Notes: generated from the sequence alone by a model not told the origin. A DNA stretch of 64,000 nucleotides from Azospirillum ramasamyi (GCF_003233655.1 NZ_CP029830.1:422501-486500), one strand, 5' to 3'. Positions 49,742-59,835 are shown, counted from the first letter of the stretch. Translations and numbers: made by a program.

Positions 49742-50096
49742 TCAGGCGCCCGCTGTCACGAGCTCCTTCTCGTCTATTACCTGATCCCGCCTAAGGTGGG
49801 CACCGATGGCCTCAAACCATTCAACAACTTCAAAATGCTCAAATCCAAGCTCACAGGTATATCGACATCTTTCGAGAACTTCGGCACTTGTCATGAACGG
49901 CATAACGAAGGCATTGACGATTTCCTTTGCCTTGGCCCGTCGGAGAGGGAGCGGTGTTCCCCGGTGGTCAACAGGGTAGAAGGCACATCCGCCCACGCGC
50001 GCTCGCTGGAGAACCTCGACATCCACCACCTCTTGAATATCACAGTAATCTAAATCGTGAGTTCCAGAGGCCAAATCGACCACGTCGCCGGTGGCG
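49742..50096 (-). pseudogene. Out-of-frame 3' part of the OLD-type nuclease gene
   Basis: This frame reads ATGDVVDLASGTHDLDYCDI and ends LRRDQVIDEKELVTAGA. It begins exactly where the upstream 569-residue ORF goes out of frame and continues as coding-like sequence for about 110 residues. Deleting one 8-bp repeat unit at 50097-50120 joins the two into one 669-codon frame. It could be annotated as a separate small gene from an ATG at 50083, but that start has no ribosome site and overlaps the previous stop. Confidence 0.7.
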
Positions 50097-51759
50097 CGCA
50101 GCAGCGCAGCAGCGCAGCAGGGTGCAGATAGTTCTCAATCTCGCGCTTGCGTGTAACCCAAACTTGGCAGTTCGGTCTGCCGGTCAACATCTCGACCAAT
50201 CGCGCGGTGTCAGCTTTCATGTCAGCGCCACGGGTAGTTCGGTCGGAGTCGCACAGATAGAACTGCGGGATGCCGAGGCTATCCAAATAGCGGCGTTCCA
50301 CCCAGGCGTGCAGACTGCTCCCGCCCGCGGAAACCCAGAAGATCGCTCTAGTATCGACGGAGAAGTGGATAACACCTGCCTGCTCTAAAATCCTGCCCAG
50401 CGATCTGAGTGCTGTCTCGTCCGTGTAGCCTTCAACGCATACGGCAACGCGCGGGAAGTCAGGCGCGTTAGCTGCCTGGGCAACTGCCGTCGGGAAAACG
50501 CCCAACGCGCTGGCAATTTCTGCGTAGATGTCGTCGGTTCCATTACGCACCCTCGGCGCATCAATTGCGGGACACCTATCAACAAACCTCAGTGATTCGA
50601 CCGGAACCAGTCCAGCAAGCCCAGGTACGTGAGTAGTTAGAATAACTTGTTCCCCTGCATCGGAAAGGGCCTGAAGGGCTTCGATTATGCGTACTTGGTT
50701 CTCCGGGTGCTGAGACGTTTCGGGCTCCTCGACACCGTAGATGACTGGAGCAGTAAACTGCCCAGTTTGGACCCGCTCCAATCGCTTTCGCGCGGCCTCT
50801 GCCTGGAAGAACGACAACAGTACAAGGCGCCGCACACCTGAACCGCGTTTATTTAGGGGAATGTCGTCATTGGACGCTAGGTCCAGCTTAAAAATCGTGC
50901 TCCAATTTGGCTTACGGAACTTGGGCGTAAGAGTCGCAGCGAGATCAGGGTAACTAGCGCGAAGTTGCTCCAACGTCTTGTTGGCGACAGCACACGCCTC
51001 CTCTTCGACCTTCGCAGCTATCGCGGCGAGGTCCGCCTCCAAGGCCGCAAGCGACCGCTTGACGGCAAGTGCCATCGGATCCTGAACTTCCTTATCCTGG
51101 TCGCTGCTCTCGCGATCAGACTTGAACAGCGCGAAAATTGGCATGTAGCGGTCCAATGCCGCCCAGACCGCCTTTGTCTCGTCTCCTCCCAATAGTGGCA
51201 CATCATACTCAGCGAGAGATAGCCCCTGCTGCTGCTCAATGGCTGAGTAGATCGCTGCACGCATAGACGGATTTGATGTCTGATCGCACTGCTCCCCGAG
51301 CTCATGCTCTTTAATGAGCCTCTGAAGATCCTTTTGCTTCTTTCCGAGAAGACCGCTCGCTGCTTCTTTAGTCGGATGGTTCGCTCGGGCGAACACCGCA
51401 GGCGCTTTAGCCTTCGCTCCCGAAAGGTCCCAAACCTTGTGGATTTCAAGGTCCCCATCGCAATTCAGAAGATACTCACCCGCCAATGTGGTCTGGGCGC
51501 CTCGGTCTAAGTCGATGGTAGTCGGAAGGTCAGTGAAGACGCACCCGATGCGGACATCCGCGGCGTTTCCATTTACCGATGCATCACCAGGTTCGATCTT
51601 GGTGGTGCCATCGAAAAAGATGTCGAGCCCTTCGAGGATCGTCGACTTTCCAGCGTCGTTCTTGCCGATCAGGGACGTCAGGTTGGAGATTGGAATACGA
51701 ATGGGATGTCGATAGCCCCGGAAGTTCTCCAGTAGGACAGCCTTGAGCTTCATGAACAC
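50050..51759 (-). CDS. OLD-family ATPase with TOPRIM nuclease domain, C-terminus frameshifted
   Basis: 569 residues as read. The N-terminal ABC/SMC-like ATPase has Walker A IGKNDAGKST (residues 31-40), the signature-like GSGVRRLVLLSFFQAEA, and Walker B VIYGVEEPETSQHPENQ. A TOPRIM domain follows with VAVCVEGYTDETALRSLG and FYLCDSDRTTRGADM. These are features of OLD nucleases, which include GajA of Gabija and other anti-phage proteins. The last ~16 residues (RCCAPPATWSIWPLELTI) do not look native: the frame shifts in a triple CGCAGCAG repeat, and the true tail is in the next frame. No UvrD-type GajB partner is adjacent. Confidence 0.88.
   Translation of the reverse strand: MFMKLKAVLLENFRGYRHPIRIPISNLTSLIGKNDAGKSTILEGLDIFFDGTTKIEPGDASVNGNAADVRIGCVFTDLPTTIDLDRGAQTTLAGEYLLNCDGDLEIHKVWDLSGAKAKAPAVFARANHPTKEAASGLLGKKQKDLQRLIKEHELGEQCDQTSNPSMRAAIYSAIEQQQGLSLAEYDVPLLGGDETKAVWAALDRYMPIFALFKSDRESSDQDKEVQDPMALAVKRSLAALEADLAAIAAKVEEEACAVANKTLEQLRASYPDLAATLTPKFRKPNWSTIFKLDLASNDDIPLNKRGSGVRRLVLLSFFQAEAARKRLERVQTGQFTAPVIYGVEEPETSQHPENQVRIIEALQALSDAGEQVILTTHVPGLAGLVPVESLRFVDRCPAIDAPRVRNGTDDIYAEIASALGVFPTAVAQAANAPDFPRVAVCVEGYTDETALRSLGRILEQAGVIHFSVDTRAIFWVSAGGSSLHAWVERRYLDSLGIPQFYLCDSDRTTRGADMKADTARLVEMLTGRPNCQVWVTRKREIENYLHPAALLRCCAPPATWSIWPLELTI
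50097..50120. repeat. Three perfect CGCAGCAG octamers inside the nuclease gene
   Basis: Units at 50097-50104, 50105-50112 and 50113-50120 (plus strand). The nuclease frame enters from the right and leaves in the wrong frame. With two units the product reads HPAALLRATGDVVDLAS and continues to 49742; with three it stops at 50050. Octamer number therefore decides the C-terminus. Confidence 0.9.
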
Positions 51760-51912
51760 GCTCCTGTAGACTCTTTCATAAGCCTACTATCGGAGATACA
51801 TGATTCTGCACAGTTTGTCCTAAAAATTGTTTATAGCAAGCGAGCGTATATGCTTTCTGGAAAACATGCCGAGCCCGTAGCGTTAACAAGATTTGGTTTG
51901 GCAGCGGTTGCG

Positions 51913-54096
51913 TCAGTCTGGTGAGGCTCCCAACCACTCCTTCAGCTTCGACCACCGGCGCCCCTCCTGCCGTGCCCGCACCGCCATCCCGAGCGCCTTC
52001 CGCTGGCCCACGACGACGACCAACCTCTTCCCGCGGGTGACGCCGGTGTAAACGAGATTGCGCCTGAGCATCGTCCAATGTTGCATCGCCAGCGGGATGA
52101 CGACAGCCGGGTATTCCGAGCCCTGGCTCTTGTGAATCGTCGTCGCGTAGGCCAGCGATACCCTATCCAGTTCGCCGAAGTCGTAAGCAACCTCACGGCC
52201 GTCGAAGTCGATCAGCAGTTCGCTGTTCTCCGGATCCATCGCGGTGATGACGCCCAGGTCGCCGTTGTAGACCTCCTTCTCGTAGTCATTCTCGGTCTGC
52301 ATGACCTTGTCGCCAACGCAGTAGGTCCAGCCAAAGCGCTCGACCCGGACATCGCCCGGCGGGTTCAGGACCGCCTGGAGTTCCACGTTCAGCGACCGGG
52401 CGCCGAGGCCCCCGCGGTTCATCGGACAGAGCACCTGGACGTCGCGCACGGGGTCTAGGCCGAAGCGCTTCGGGATCCTGTTCCTGACGACCTCGATGAG
52501 CTTGCGAACACCGTCCTCGGGTTCCGCCGCCTCGACGAAGTAGAAGTCCGAACCTTCTATGGGTGTCAGGTCTGGCATCTGCCCCTGGTTGATACGGTGC
52601 GCGTTGACGATGATGCGGCTGGCCGCCGCCTGTCGGAAGACCTCGGTCAGGCGCACCACGGGCACGGCGCCGGATGCAATCACGTCGGCCAGCACCTGCC
52701 CCGGCCCCACAGAGGGCAACTGGTCGACATCGCCGACCAGGATCAGAGCCGACCTGTCGGGGATCGCCTTTAGCAGCGCATTCATCAATGGCACGTCCAC
52801 CATGGACGTCTCGTCGACGACGAGCAGGTCGCATTCCAGCCGGTTCTCCTCGCCGTGCTTGAATCCTCCGGCAGCCGGATCGAAGGCGAGCATCCGGTGG
52901 ATGGTCCTGGCCTCCATCCCGGTACTCTCCGAGAGCCGCTTGGCCGCCCGGCCGGTCGGGGCGCACAGCAGGATGCGGATGTGCTTGGCAGCCAAGATCT
53001 TCAGGATGGAGTTGACCAGGGTCGTCTTGCCGACGCCGGGTCCGCCGGTGATGACCATGACCTTGGATGCCAGGGCAAGCCGGACAGCCTCCCGCTGGCT
53101 CGGCGCCAGCGTCAGCCCCGTCCGTCCTTCCACCCACTCCAGCGCCTTCTCCATGTCGATGGCGGGCCAGGGCAGCGTCCCGCCCGCAAGACCGCGCAGC
53201 CGGGCGGCGATGGCCTGCTCGGCCCGGTACAACCCGGTCAGGAAGACGCAGTTTCTGCCCTCCAGCTGGTCGGCTATGACTGCACCGTCGCGAAGCTCGT
53301 CCGCCAGCGCCTCGGCCACCAGATCGGTGCCGACCTCCAGGAGTTCGCTGGCCAGCTTCTCCAGGTCCTCCACAGGCAGGCCGCAATGCCCCTCGTCCAT
53401 CGCCTCGGCCAGCGCGTAGCCGATGCCCGCCCGGACGCGGACCATGGCCGTCTTCTCGATGCCCAGCTTGGCCGCGATCTGGTCGGCCGTCTTGAAGCCG
53501 ATGCCGCGGATGTCCCGGGCCAGCCGGTATGGGTTCTCGGTGATGAGTTGGATCGCCTCCTGCCCGTAGGTCTTGTAGATGCGGACGGCCCTGGATGTCC
53601 CGACGCCGTTGGCGTGCAGGAACAGCATGATCTCCCTGATCGCCCGCTGGTCGGCCCATCCCTTGACGATGCGGTCGGCCCGCCTGGGCCCGATGCCAGT
53701 GACCTCACGCAGGCGACCGGGTTCGGCCTCGATGACGTCGAACACGGCCTCGCCGAACGCCTTCACCAGCTTCTTGGCGTAGACCGGGCCGATGCCTTTG
53801 ATCATGCCGGAGCCCAGGTACTTCTCGATGCCCTCCAGCGTCGTCGGCTGCGTCGCCTTCAGGAAGGTGGCCTTGAACTGGAGGCCGTGGGTCCGATCGT
53901 TGACCCAGCTGCCGCTCGCCTGGATCCATTCCCCGGCCGAGATCATCGCCGCATGGCCGACGACGACAACCAAGTCCCGATGTCCGCGGACCTTCACCCG
54001 GAGCACGCAAAAGCCCGTCTCGGCGCTGTGGAAGGTCACGCGCTCCACCAGCCCGGCCAGGGACTCCGTCGATGACGCGATGGCTTGCCCGCTCAT
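51913..54096 (-). CDS. recD2: RecD2-type SF1B DNA helicase
   Basis: 727 residues. The N-terminal OB-like part (VERVTFHSAETGFCVLRVKV) and tandem helix-hairpin-helix motifs (GSGMIKGIGPVYAKKLV, VTGIGPRRADRIV, IRGIGFKTADQIA) are diagnostic of RecD2. Walker A ITGGPGVGKTTL has Lys357. DLLVVDETSMVDVPLM is motif II, and LAYATTIHKSQGSEYPAVVI is near the C-terminus with a YTGVTRGKRLVVVVG finish. A 5'-3' helicase acting without RecBC. ATG 54096; the following gene region is 150 bp away. Confidence 0.95.
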   Translation of the reverse strand: MSGQAIASSTESLAGLVERVTFHSAETGFCVLRVKVRGHRDLVVVVGHAAMISAGEWIQASGSWVNDRTHGLQFKATFLKATQPTTLEGIEKYLGSGMIKGIGPVYAKKLVKAFGEAVFDVIEAEPGRLREVTGIGPRRADRIVKGWADQRAIREIMLFLHANGVGTSRAVRIYKTYGQEAIQLITENPYRLARDIRGIGFKTADQIAAKLGIEKTAMVRVRAGIGYALAEAMDEGHCGLPVEDLEKLASELLEVGTDLVAEALADELRDGAVIADQLEGRNCVFLTGLYRAEQAIAARLRGLAGGTLPWPAIDMEKALEWVEGRTGLTLAPSQREAVRLALASKVMVITGGPGVGKTTLVNSILKILAAKHIRILLCAPTGRAAKRLSESTGMEARTIHRMLAFDPAAGGFKHGEENRLECDLLVVDETSMVDVPLMNALLKAIPDRSALILVGDVDQLPSVGPGQVLADVIASGAVPVVRLTEVFRQAAASRIIVNAHRINQGQMPDLTPIEGSDFYFVEAAEPEDGVRKLIEVVRNRIPKRFGLDPVRDVQVLCPMNRGGLGARSLNVELQAVLNPPGDVRVERFGWTYCVGDKVMQTENDYEKEVYNGDLGVITAMDPENSELLIDFDGREVAYDFGELDRVSLAYATTIHKSQGSEYPAVVIPLAMQHWTMLRRNLVYTGVTRGKRLVVVVGQRKALGMAVRARQEGRRWSKLKEWLGASPD

Positions 54097-54310
54097 GCCG
54101 GGATTGTGCTGGATCCGGCGTCAGCAGGCCAGCACTTGGCAATGCATCCGATGAGTGCATAGGCATCGCGGCAGCGTCGACTACCGCAATTTTCCTTTAA
54201 TTGACATAACCCGATTGGGTTTGTTGTAGTGGCTTTAGGTTGCAACTAACACGCTGTCTTTCCGACCTACGTGCGGGAAGCACCGTTCAGAGTTACGAGA
54301 AGACGAGTCA

Positions 54311-57300
54311 ATGTCCGAGGCTATCGAACTTCCTTCGCATGAGGCGCCAACTTCGCTTACAGAGAAGTTGGATCGCGGCCGGACCGCGTTGCTTGACCTG
54401 TCAACGCGCAACCGGTTGATCCACGTTCCCCGTCGATCGAAGACGACCAGAACGGTGGAAGTCATCGACGAGTTGAGCGCCGAGGTCTACCGTCTTCTCG
54501 TATCCGAAGGAAAAGCGTTTACCTTTGCTCCTGGGCGAAGGGCGTCCAGTGATGCTGGGCAGGCGCCTGAGGGGGCTGACGCCGATGAGCACGAAATCGC
54601 AGAACTCGCCCAGCCCGAAGACGACGGCGTCGATGAGCGAGGGGTTGCCCAACGCCATAGCGACACGAAGCTCCAGACCCGACTGACCTCTGAGGGGCTT
54701 CAGAAACGCCTTCTAACCCTGCAACTCGATGCCAAGACCCTCCAGGAGGAGCAAGGCGTCAACATCCTCTTCCTTGCCATCGGCATGCTGAAATGGTTCG
54801 AGGACGCCAACTCCGACACCGAGCGGTTCGCCCCGCTCATCCTGGTACCGGTTTCGCTTGAGCGCGGAACGGCGGCTGAGCGGTTCCGCCTCCGGTGGCT
54901 ACAGGAGGATCCGTCGCCGAACCTGTCCCTGGGCGCGCTGCTGAAAGGCAAGTTCGGTCTCGAATTGCCCACGTTCCTCGAAGGTGATCAGGACACCTTC
55001 GATCCTGATGAGTATTTCTCCCGCGTCGAGAAAGTGGTTTCCGGTCAGCCCCGGTGGGAGGTGCTCGGGAACGACATTGTCCTTGGCTTCTTCTCTTTCG
55101 CCAAGTTCCTGATGTACCGCGACCTGGACCCGGCCAACTGGCCACAGGGGGCCGCCCTGGACAAGCATCCTCTGATCGCCGGGTTGCTGGGCGACGGGTT
55201 CCCGGGACGTGAGGCGCTCTTCGGTGACGATGACCCCGTCGACCCGCACATCGAGCCGGAGGCGCTGGTCCACATCGTCGATGCCGACAGTTCCCAGACT
55301 GCCGTCGTCCACGAGGTCCGCCAAGGCGGTCATCTGGTTGTCCAGGGTCCTCCGGGAACGGGCAAGTCGCAGACCATCGCAAACATCATCGCGTCGGCGG
55401 TGGTCGACGGAAAGAGGGTGCTCTTCGTCGCCGAGAAGATGGCGGCTCTGGAGGTGGTGAAACGCCGCCTCGACCAGAGTGGCGTCGGGGACATCTGCCT
55501 TGAGCTCCACAGCAACAAGGCGAACAAACGAGGGTTCCTCGAGGAGCTTCGCCGCACCTGGGACCTTGGCAGGCCCAACGGAGCGGCCGATAGCACGCTA
55601 ATCCGCCAGCTTGGCCAGTACCGGGACGGCCTGAATGGTCATGCCGCGCGCTTGCACAAGCGTCATGACCCGTCCGGCCTGAGCGCCTACCACATGATCG
55701 GGCATCTCGTCCGGCTTCGGCAAGCGGGACAGCAGCCTGCGGCGACGTCGCTTGAGGCGCCTGAACTCTGGGCCCGACACGACAAGGCCGAACGTGAACT
55801 CCTGCTCAAAGACCTCGCCGGACGCATCGACGACATCGGAACGCCGTCGGCGCATCCCTGGTGTGGGGTCGGGTTGCCGTCAATCTTGCCGACCGAGCTC
55901 CAGCGACTGGCGGCGCGCATCGCCGAGCTCCGCGGGCAGCTAGCCAGCTTTGTGAACGACCATGGCGCCCTGAGGGAGACGTTAGGTGTCGGAGGCGAGC
56001 CGTCTTTCGCCGGTTCGGATCGCCTTGCAAGACTGGGCTCCAGGGTCGCCGCCGCCCCGGACCTTGAGCCGGAGGCCCTGTCTTCCAGATGCTGGGGAAC
56101 GCAGACAGACGAGGTCGCCGAACTCGTCAAGGCCGGTGAGGTATACGGCGAAACCCGGCAGGAGCTCTCCGGTGTTCTGGCGGAGGCTGCCTGGGATACA
56201 GACGTTAAGCTCGCCCGACAACACATCGCCACCTACGGCGCGGGCTGGCTCCGGTGGCTCAAGGGCGACTACAAGCGCGCGGACGCCCTGTTCCGTTCCA
56301 TCATCACCGGCAAGCCACCCAAGACGCTCGAGGAGCGCCTCCAGCTGCTCGACAAGCTCATTGCCGCTCAGAAGGCGGCGGTGGAGCTTGCCAGGGATGA
56401 GGCGCTCGGACGCGAGGCGTTTGGTTCTCGCTGGCGCCGGGAGAAATCCGACTGGTCGATGCTCCGGCGGGTCATCGACTGGGCTCGTGGCAACGGTAAC
56501 GACGGGATGTCGGCTGAGATTCGCCGTCTTGCCGCCACTGTCAGCGACCGGGAGAGCGCCGGAACGATCGCGCAGCGCCTAAACGACGTTCGACCCGGTC
56601 TTGAGGAAGCCCTCGTTCGCCTCATAGCTGATCTGAAGCTGGACCTGCGTGCCGCGTTCGGCACCGGCACGACCTCCGACCTGAACCTGGAGGTCGTGTT
56701 GACCCGGCTCGACCTGTGGATCGAGCGGTCCGAGGATCTGTCCAAGTGGATTGCCTACTCGGCCAAGGCAGAACAAGCCAGTTCCCTGGGCCTCGGCGCC
56801 TTCGTGAACCGGCTCGCGAACGGAGAGCTCGACTCGAAGTCTGTCGTGCCTGAGTTCGAGATGGCCTATTACGATGCGCTCCTCTCGGCCATTGCCAAGG
56901 ACGACCCCGAGATCGCCCGATTTGATGGCGAGGGGCATAACCGTCTGGTGCAAGAGTTCGTCAGGCTCGACCAGGACCGCATGAAGCTAGCGCGTCTGGA
57001 GGTTGCCTCCGCCCACCATGGCCGGATGCCGCGGCAGGATGGCGGCGCCGGTCCGCTGGGGGTGCTGAAGGGCGAGATGGCCCGGAAGCGGAACCATATG
57101 CCGATCCGGCAGCTGATGAAGCGCGCCGGGGCGGCCATCCAGGCTATCAAGCCCGTCTTCATGATGAGCCCGCTCTCCGTGGCCCAGTTCCTCGAGCCGG
57201 GCGCGGTCGAGTTCGACCTGCTCGTCATCGACGAGGCCAGCCAGATTCAGCCGGTCGACGCCCTGGGGGCCATCGCGCGCTGCAAGCAAGCCGTGATTGT

Positions 57301-59101
57301 CGGTGACGATCGCCAGCTTCCCCCGACGCGGTTCTTCGACAAGGTCATTGCTGGAAACGACGAGGAGGACGAGGACGGCGCCGCCGGTGTCGCCGATGTG
57401 GAGAGCGTCCTCGGGCTCTGCGTATCCAAGGGTCTGCCTCAGCGCATGCTGCGCTGGCACTACCGCAGCCGTCACCAGTCGCTCATCGCGGTCTCGAACA
57501 GCCAGTTCTACGACAACCGGCTCTTCATCGTTCCGAGTCCGTACACAGCGCAAGCTGGGATGGGTTTGCGGTTCAACTACCTTCCGAATGGCAGGTTCGA
57601 CAGCGGGAACACGGCCATCAACGCCGAGGAGGCGAAGGCAGTCGCCGAAGCGGTCATCCGGCACGCCCGTGAGCACCCGGAGCTCTCACTTGGCGTCGCC
57701 ACCTTCTCCACCAAGCAGCGTCGGGCGATCGTCGACGAACTCGAGCGGCTGCGCCGTCTGAACCCGGACGTGGAAGGCTTTTTCACCGCGCATTCTGCCG
57801 AGCCGTTCTTTGCCAAGAACCTCGAGAACGTGCAGGGCGACGAGCGCGACGTCATCATGATCTCGGTGGGCTATGGCAAAAATCCGAATGGCTATATGGC
57901 GATGCGCTTCGGTCCACTCAGCAGCGATGGCGGCGAGCGGCGCCTGAACGTCCTCATCAGTCGCGCGAAGCGCCGCTGCGAGGTCTTCGCCTCCATCACG
58001 GACGAGGATATCGACCTGGAACGCGGCAAGGGGAAGGGCGTGCTCGCGTTCAAGCTCTTCCTGCACTTTGCCCGCACGGGCAAGCTCAGCCTCGGCACCC
58101 GTACTGACCGGGAGCATGACAGCATCTTCGAGGAGCAGGTCGCCGCGGCTCTGCTTTCCCATGGGTACGACGTCCATCCGCAGGTCGGCTTGGCCGGGTT
58201 CTTCATCGATCTTGCCATCGCGGACTTCGCGCGGCCGGGCCGGTACATCATCGGCATCGAGTGCGACGGCGCCGCCTACCATAGTTCCCGCTCGGCACGC
58301 GATCGGGATCGGCTGCGGCAGGCGGTTCTGGAGGACCACGGCTGGACCATCCACCGGATCTGGAGCACGGACTGGTTCAACCGGCCCCAGGAGCAGCTGG
58401 CGAAGACCATCGCCGCCATCGAAGCGGCCAAAGCAGAGCTTGCCGCCAACGACGAGAAGTCGACGGGGTTCAGCCGAGCCGTGCCGCTGGAAATCGTCAC
58501 GGTTGAGCGTGAGGACGCTGTTGAGGTTGGGCTCCAAATCGCCGAACCCGCGTCGGCCAGTTCGCCCTACCGAGAGGCGTCCTTCCCTATCCCGGCCAAC
58601 ATGCAGCTGCAAGAGGTGCCAATCGGATTGATGGCCGATCTCGTGCGGCAGGTGGTCGAGATTGAGGGACCAGTACACGAAGCCGAGGTGGTGGCCCGTT
58701 TGCGGACTATGTGGGGATTGGGCCGTGCCGGAAGCCGCGTCCAGGCTGCGGTTGACCGTGGAATCGCAGCCGCCGTCAAAGCGGGTGTGATTGTTGAAGA
58801 TAATGGCTTCCTCATCGGCCCAGACGCTACGCTGACCGTCCGGGATAGGAGCGAGGTAGCCTCGACCGGCCTGCGGAAGCCGGAGATGCTCCCGCCTGCG
58901 GAGATCAAGGCGGCAGCGGTCTCGTTCGTGACGGCAAATCTCGGGGCGACCCTTGAGGAAGTTCTGACCGGGGTCTCGCGGCTGTTCGGCTTCAAGGCAA
59001 CTAGCGCCCAGTTGCGGCAAGTGCTGAGCGCCGCTATCGAAGCCGCAATCAAGGACGGCAAGCTGGTCTCGCAAGGGGATATGCTGACCTCAAGTCGTTG
59101 A
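54311..59101 (+). CDS. DUF4011 - SF1 helicase - Vsr/DUF559-like nuclease - DUF3320 fusion
   Basis: 1596 residues. DUF4011-type N-terminus: ALLDLSTRNRLIHVPRRSK (residues about 25-45). Upf1/DNA2-like SF1 helicase: Walker A VQGPPGTGKSQTIANII (Lys352), motif II LLVIDEASQIQPV (Asp974-Glu975), DRQLPPTRF, ENVQGDERDVIMIS and RRLNVLISRAKRR. Then a single-domain nuclease of Vsr/DUF559 type with FIDLAIADF (Asp1300) and IIGIECDGAAYHSS (Glu1317), ending RIWSTDWF. The C-terminus has winged-helix-like repeats (DUF3320). This architecture has been reported among single-gene anti-phage proteins; the function here is inferred. Neighbouring RecD2 is divergent. ATG 54311. Confidence 0.88.
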   Translation: MSEAIELPSHEAPTSLTEKLDRGRTALLDLSTRNRLIHVPRRSKTTRTVEVIDELSAEVYRLLVSEGKAFTFAPGRRASSDAGQAPEGADADEHEIAELAQPEDDGVDERGVAQRHSDTKLQTRLTSEGLQKRLLTLQLDAKTLQEEQGVNILFLAIGMLKWFEDANSDTERFAPLILVPVSLERGTAAERFRLRWLQEDPSPNLSLGALLKGKFGLELPTFLEGDQDTFDPDEYFSRVEKVVSGQPRWEVLGNDIVLGFFSFAKFLMYRDLDPANWPQGAALDKHPLIAGLLGDGFPGREALFGDDDPVDPHIEPEALVHIVDADSSQTAVVHEVRQGGHLVVQGPPGTGKSQTIANIIASAVVDGKRVLFVAEKMAALEVVKRRLDQSGVGDICLELHSNKANKRGFLEELRRTWDLGRPNGAADSTLIRQLGQYRDGLNGHAARLHKRHDPSGLSAYHMIGHLVRLRQAGQQPAATSLEAPELWARHDKAERELLLKDLAGRIDDIGTPSAHPWCGVGLPSILPTELQRLAARIAELRGQLASFVNDHGALRETLGVGGEPSFAGSDRLARLGSRVAAAPDLEPEALSSRCWGTQTDEVAELVKAGEVYGETRQELSGVLAEAAWDTDVKLARQHIATYGAGWLRWLKGDYKRADALFRSIITGKPPKTLEERLQLLDKLIAAQKAAVELARDEALGREAFGSRWRREKSDWSMLRRVIDWARGNGNDGMSAEIRRLAATVSDRESAGTIAQRLNDVRPGLEEALVRLIADLKLDLRAAFGTGTTSDLNLEVVLTRLDLWIERSEDLSKWIAYSAKAEQASSLGLGAFVNRLANGELDSKSVVPEFEMAYYDALLSAIAKDDPEIARFDGEGHNRLVQEFVRLDQDRMKLARLEVASAHHGRMPRQDGGAGPLGVLKGEMARKRNHMPIRQLMKRAGAAIQAIKPVFMMSPLSVAQFLEPGAVEFDLLVIDEASQIQPVDALGAIARCKQAVIVGDDRQLPPTRFFDKVIAGNDEEDEDGAAGVADVESVLGLCVSKGLPQRMLRWHYRSRHQSLIAVSNSQFYDNRLFIVPSPYTAQAGMGLRFNYLPNGRFDSGNTAINAEEAKAVAEAVIRHAREHPELSLGVATFSTKQRRAIVDELERLRRLNPDVEGFFTAHSAEPFFAKNLENVQGDERDVIMISVGYGKNPNGYMAMRFGPLSSDGGERRLNVLISRAKRRCEVFASITDEDIDLERGKGKGVLAFKLFLHFARTGKLSLGTRTDREHDSIFEEQVAAALLSHGYDVHPQVGLAGFFIDLAIADFARPGRYIIGIECDGAAYHSSRSARDRDRLRQAVLEDHGWTIHRIWSTDWFNRPQEQLAKTIAAIEAAKAELAANDEKSTGFSRAVPLEIVTVEREDAVEVGLQIAEPASASSPYREASFPIPANMQLQEVPIGLMADLVRQVVEIEGPVHEAEVVARLRTMWGLGRAGSRVQAAVDRGIAAAVKAGVIVEDNGFLIGPDATLTVRDRSEVASTGLRKPEMLPPAEIKAAAVSFVTANLGATLEEVLTGVSRLFGFKATSAQLRQVLSAAIEAAIKDGKLVSQGDMLTSSR

Positions 59102-59177
59102 AGCTATCCTTCAATTTCTCGGCGACCGAGGCTGGAATGTTTGTCGTGATGCTCTTCGTTCATGGACAAACGGAACC

Positions 59178-59545
59178 TTGACCGTCGGCGGCCTGGACCG
59201 CTCCGTAGCCGTCTACGAGGCGGTGCTGCCCTACCTCGGCATCGGGGTGCGGCACGACTACGACGGGAAGGACGGCCCACCAGGCCATCCCGACCTGAAG
59301 GGCTTCGGCGCTGGAGGCCGGGCCTTCTTCTGGCTGCGGCAGGGTATCCTGCGCGCAGCGCCGTCCATGTGGGCTTCGTCGCCCATTTCGAAGCTGAGGT
59401 AAATGCGGCTCATGCGGCGGTGCTGGCTGCCGGTGCGAAGGAGAGCCATCCGCCGGGAGGCTGGCCTCATTACGACCCGCGCTATTACGCCGCGCGGGTT
59501 CGCGATCCCGACGACTACAGCCTGGAATTTGTCTTCAAGGAGTGA
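59178..59545 (+). pseudogene. VOC (glyoxalase) family gene with a frameshift
   Basis: LTVGGLDRSVAVYEAVLPYLGI to GGRAFFWLRQGILRAAP in one frame is the N-terminal betaalphabeta unit of a vicinal-oxygen-chelate protein. AVHVGFVAHFEAEVNAAHAA and ARVRDPDDYSLEFVFKE, in the next frame from about 59360, is the C-terminal unit with the usual DPDDYSLEFVF ending. One indel near 59360 separates them. The start is unclear (MDKRNLDR is in the other frame), so the 5' end may be lost too. Confidence 0.75.
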
Positions 59546-59835
59546 CAGAGAATCATTTAGTAGCTGTGCGAAATCCAAGGTGAGCCTTTACGCCGCCGGT
59601 AGGGTTGCTATGCATCTGTTCGGATTGCCGTCCGCATGAGCATGCCAAGCCACAGTTGGAAGGCATTAAGCCTGCATTCGGCTACATCCCGTTCCAGAGG
59701 GCTCCCTTCACATGCTTTGCTCAGTTTAAAAATGCGAAACGCTCGTCAGAATCTGGGGGGACGCTTCCGTATCGTAGCTCCTGACGGCGGATCACTCCTC
59801 GATCCGTCAACGCCAACACGAGAATGGAGATCAAC
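59546..59835. other. Non-coding stretch left of the small membrane peptide gene
   Basis: Nothing identified. GACGGCGGATC and GATCCGTC at 59791-59816 form a modest hairpin. Base composition is lower in GC than the helicase gene before it. Confidence 0.35.

Noticed and set aside
49564-49794. 76-codon plus-strand ORF
   Set aside because: No ribosome site and it overlaps the tail frame of the nuclease; other frames equally open.
49742-50083. Independent 113-residue gene
   Set aside because: More simply explained as the out-of-frame 3' end of the nuclease gene, given the octamer repeat at the junction.
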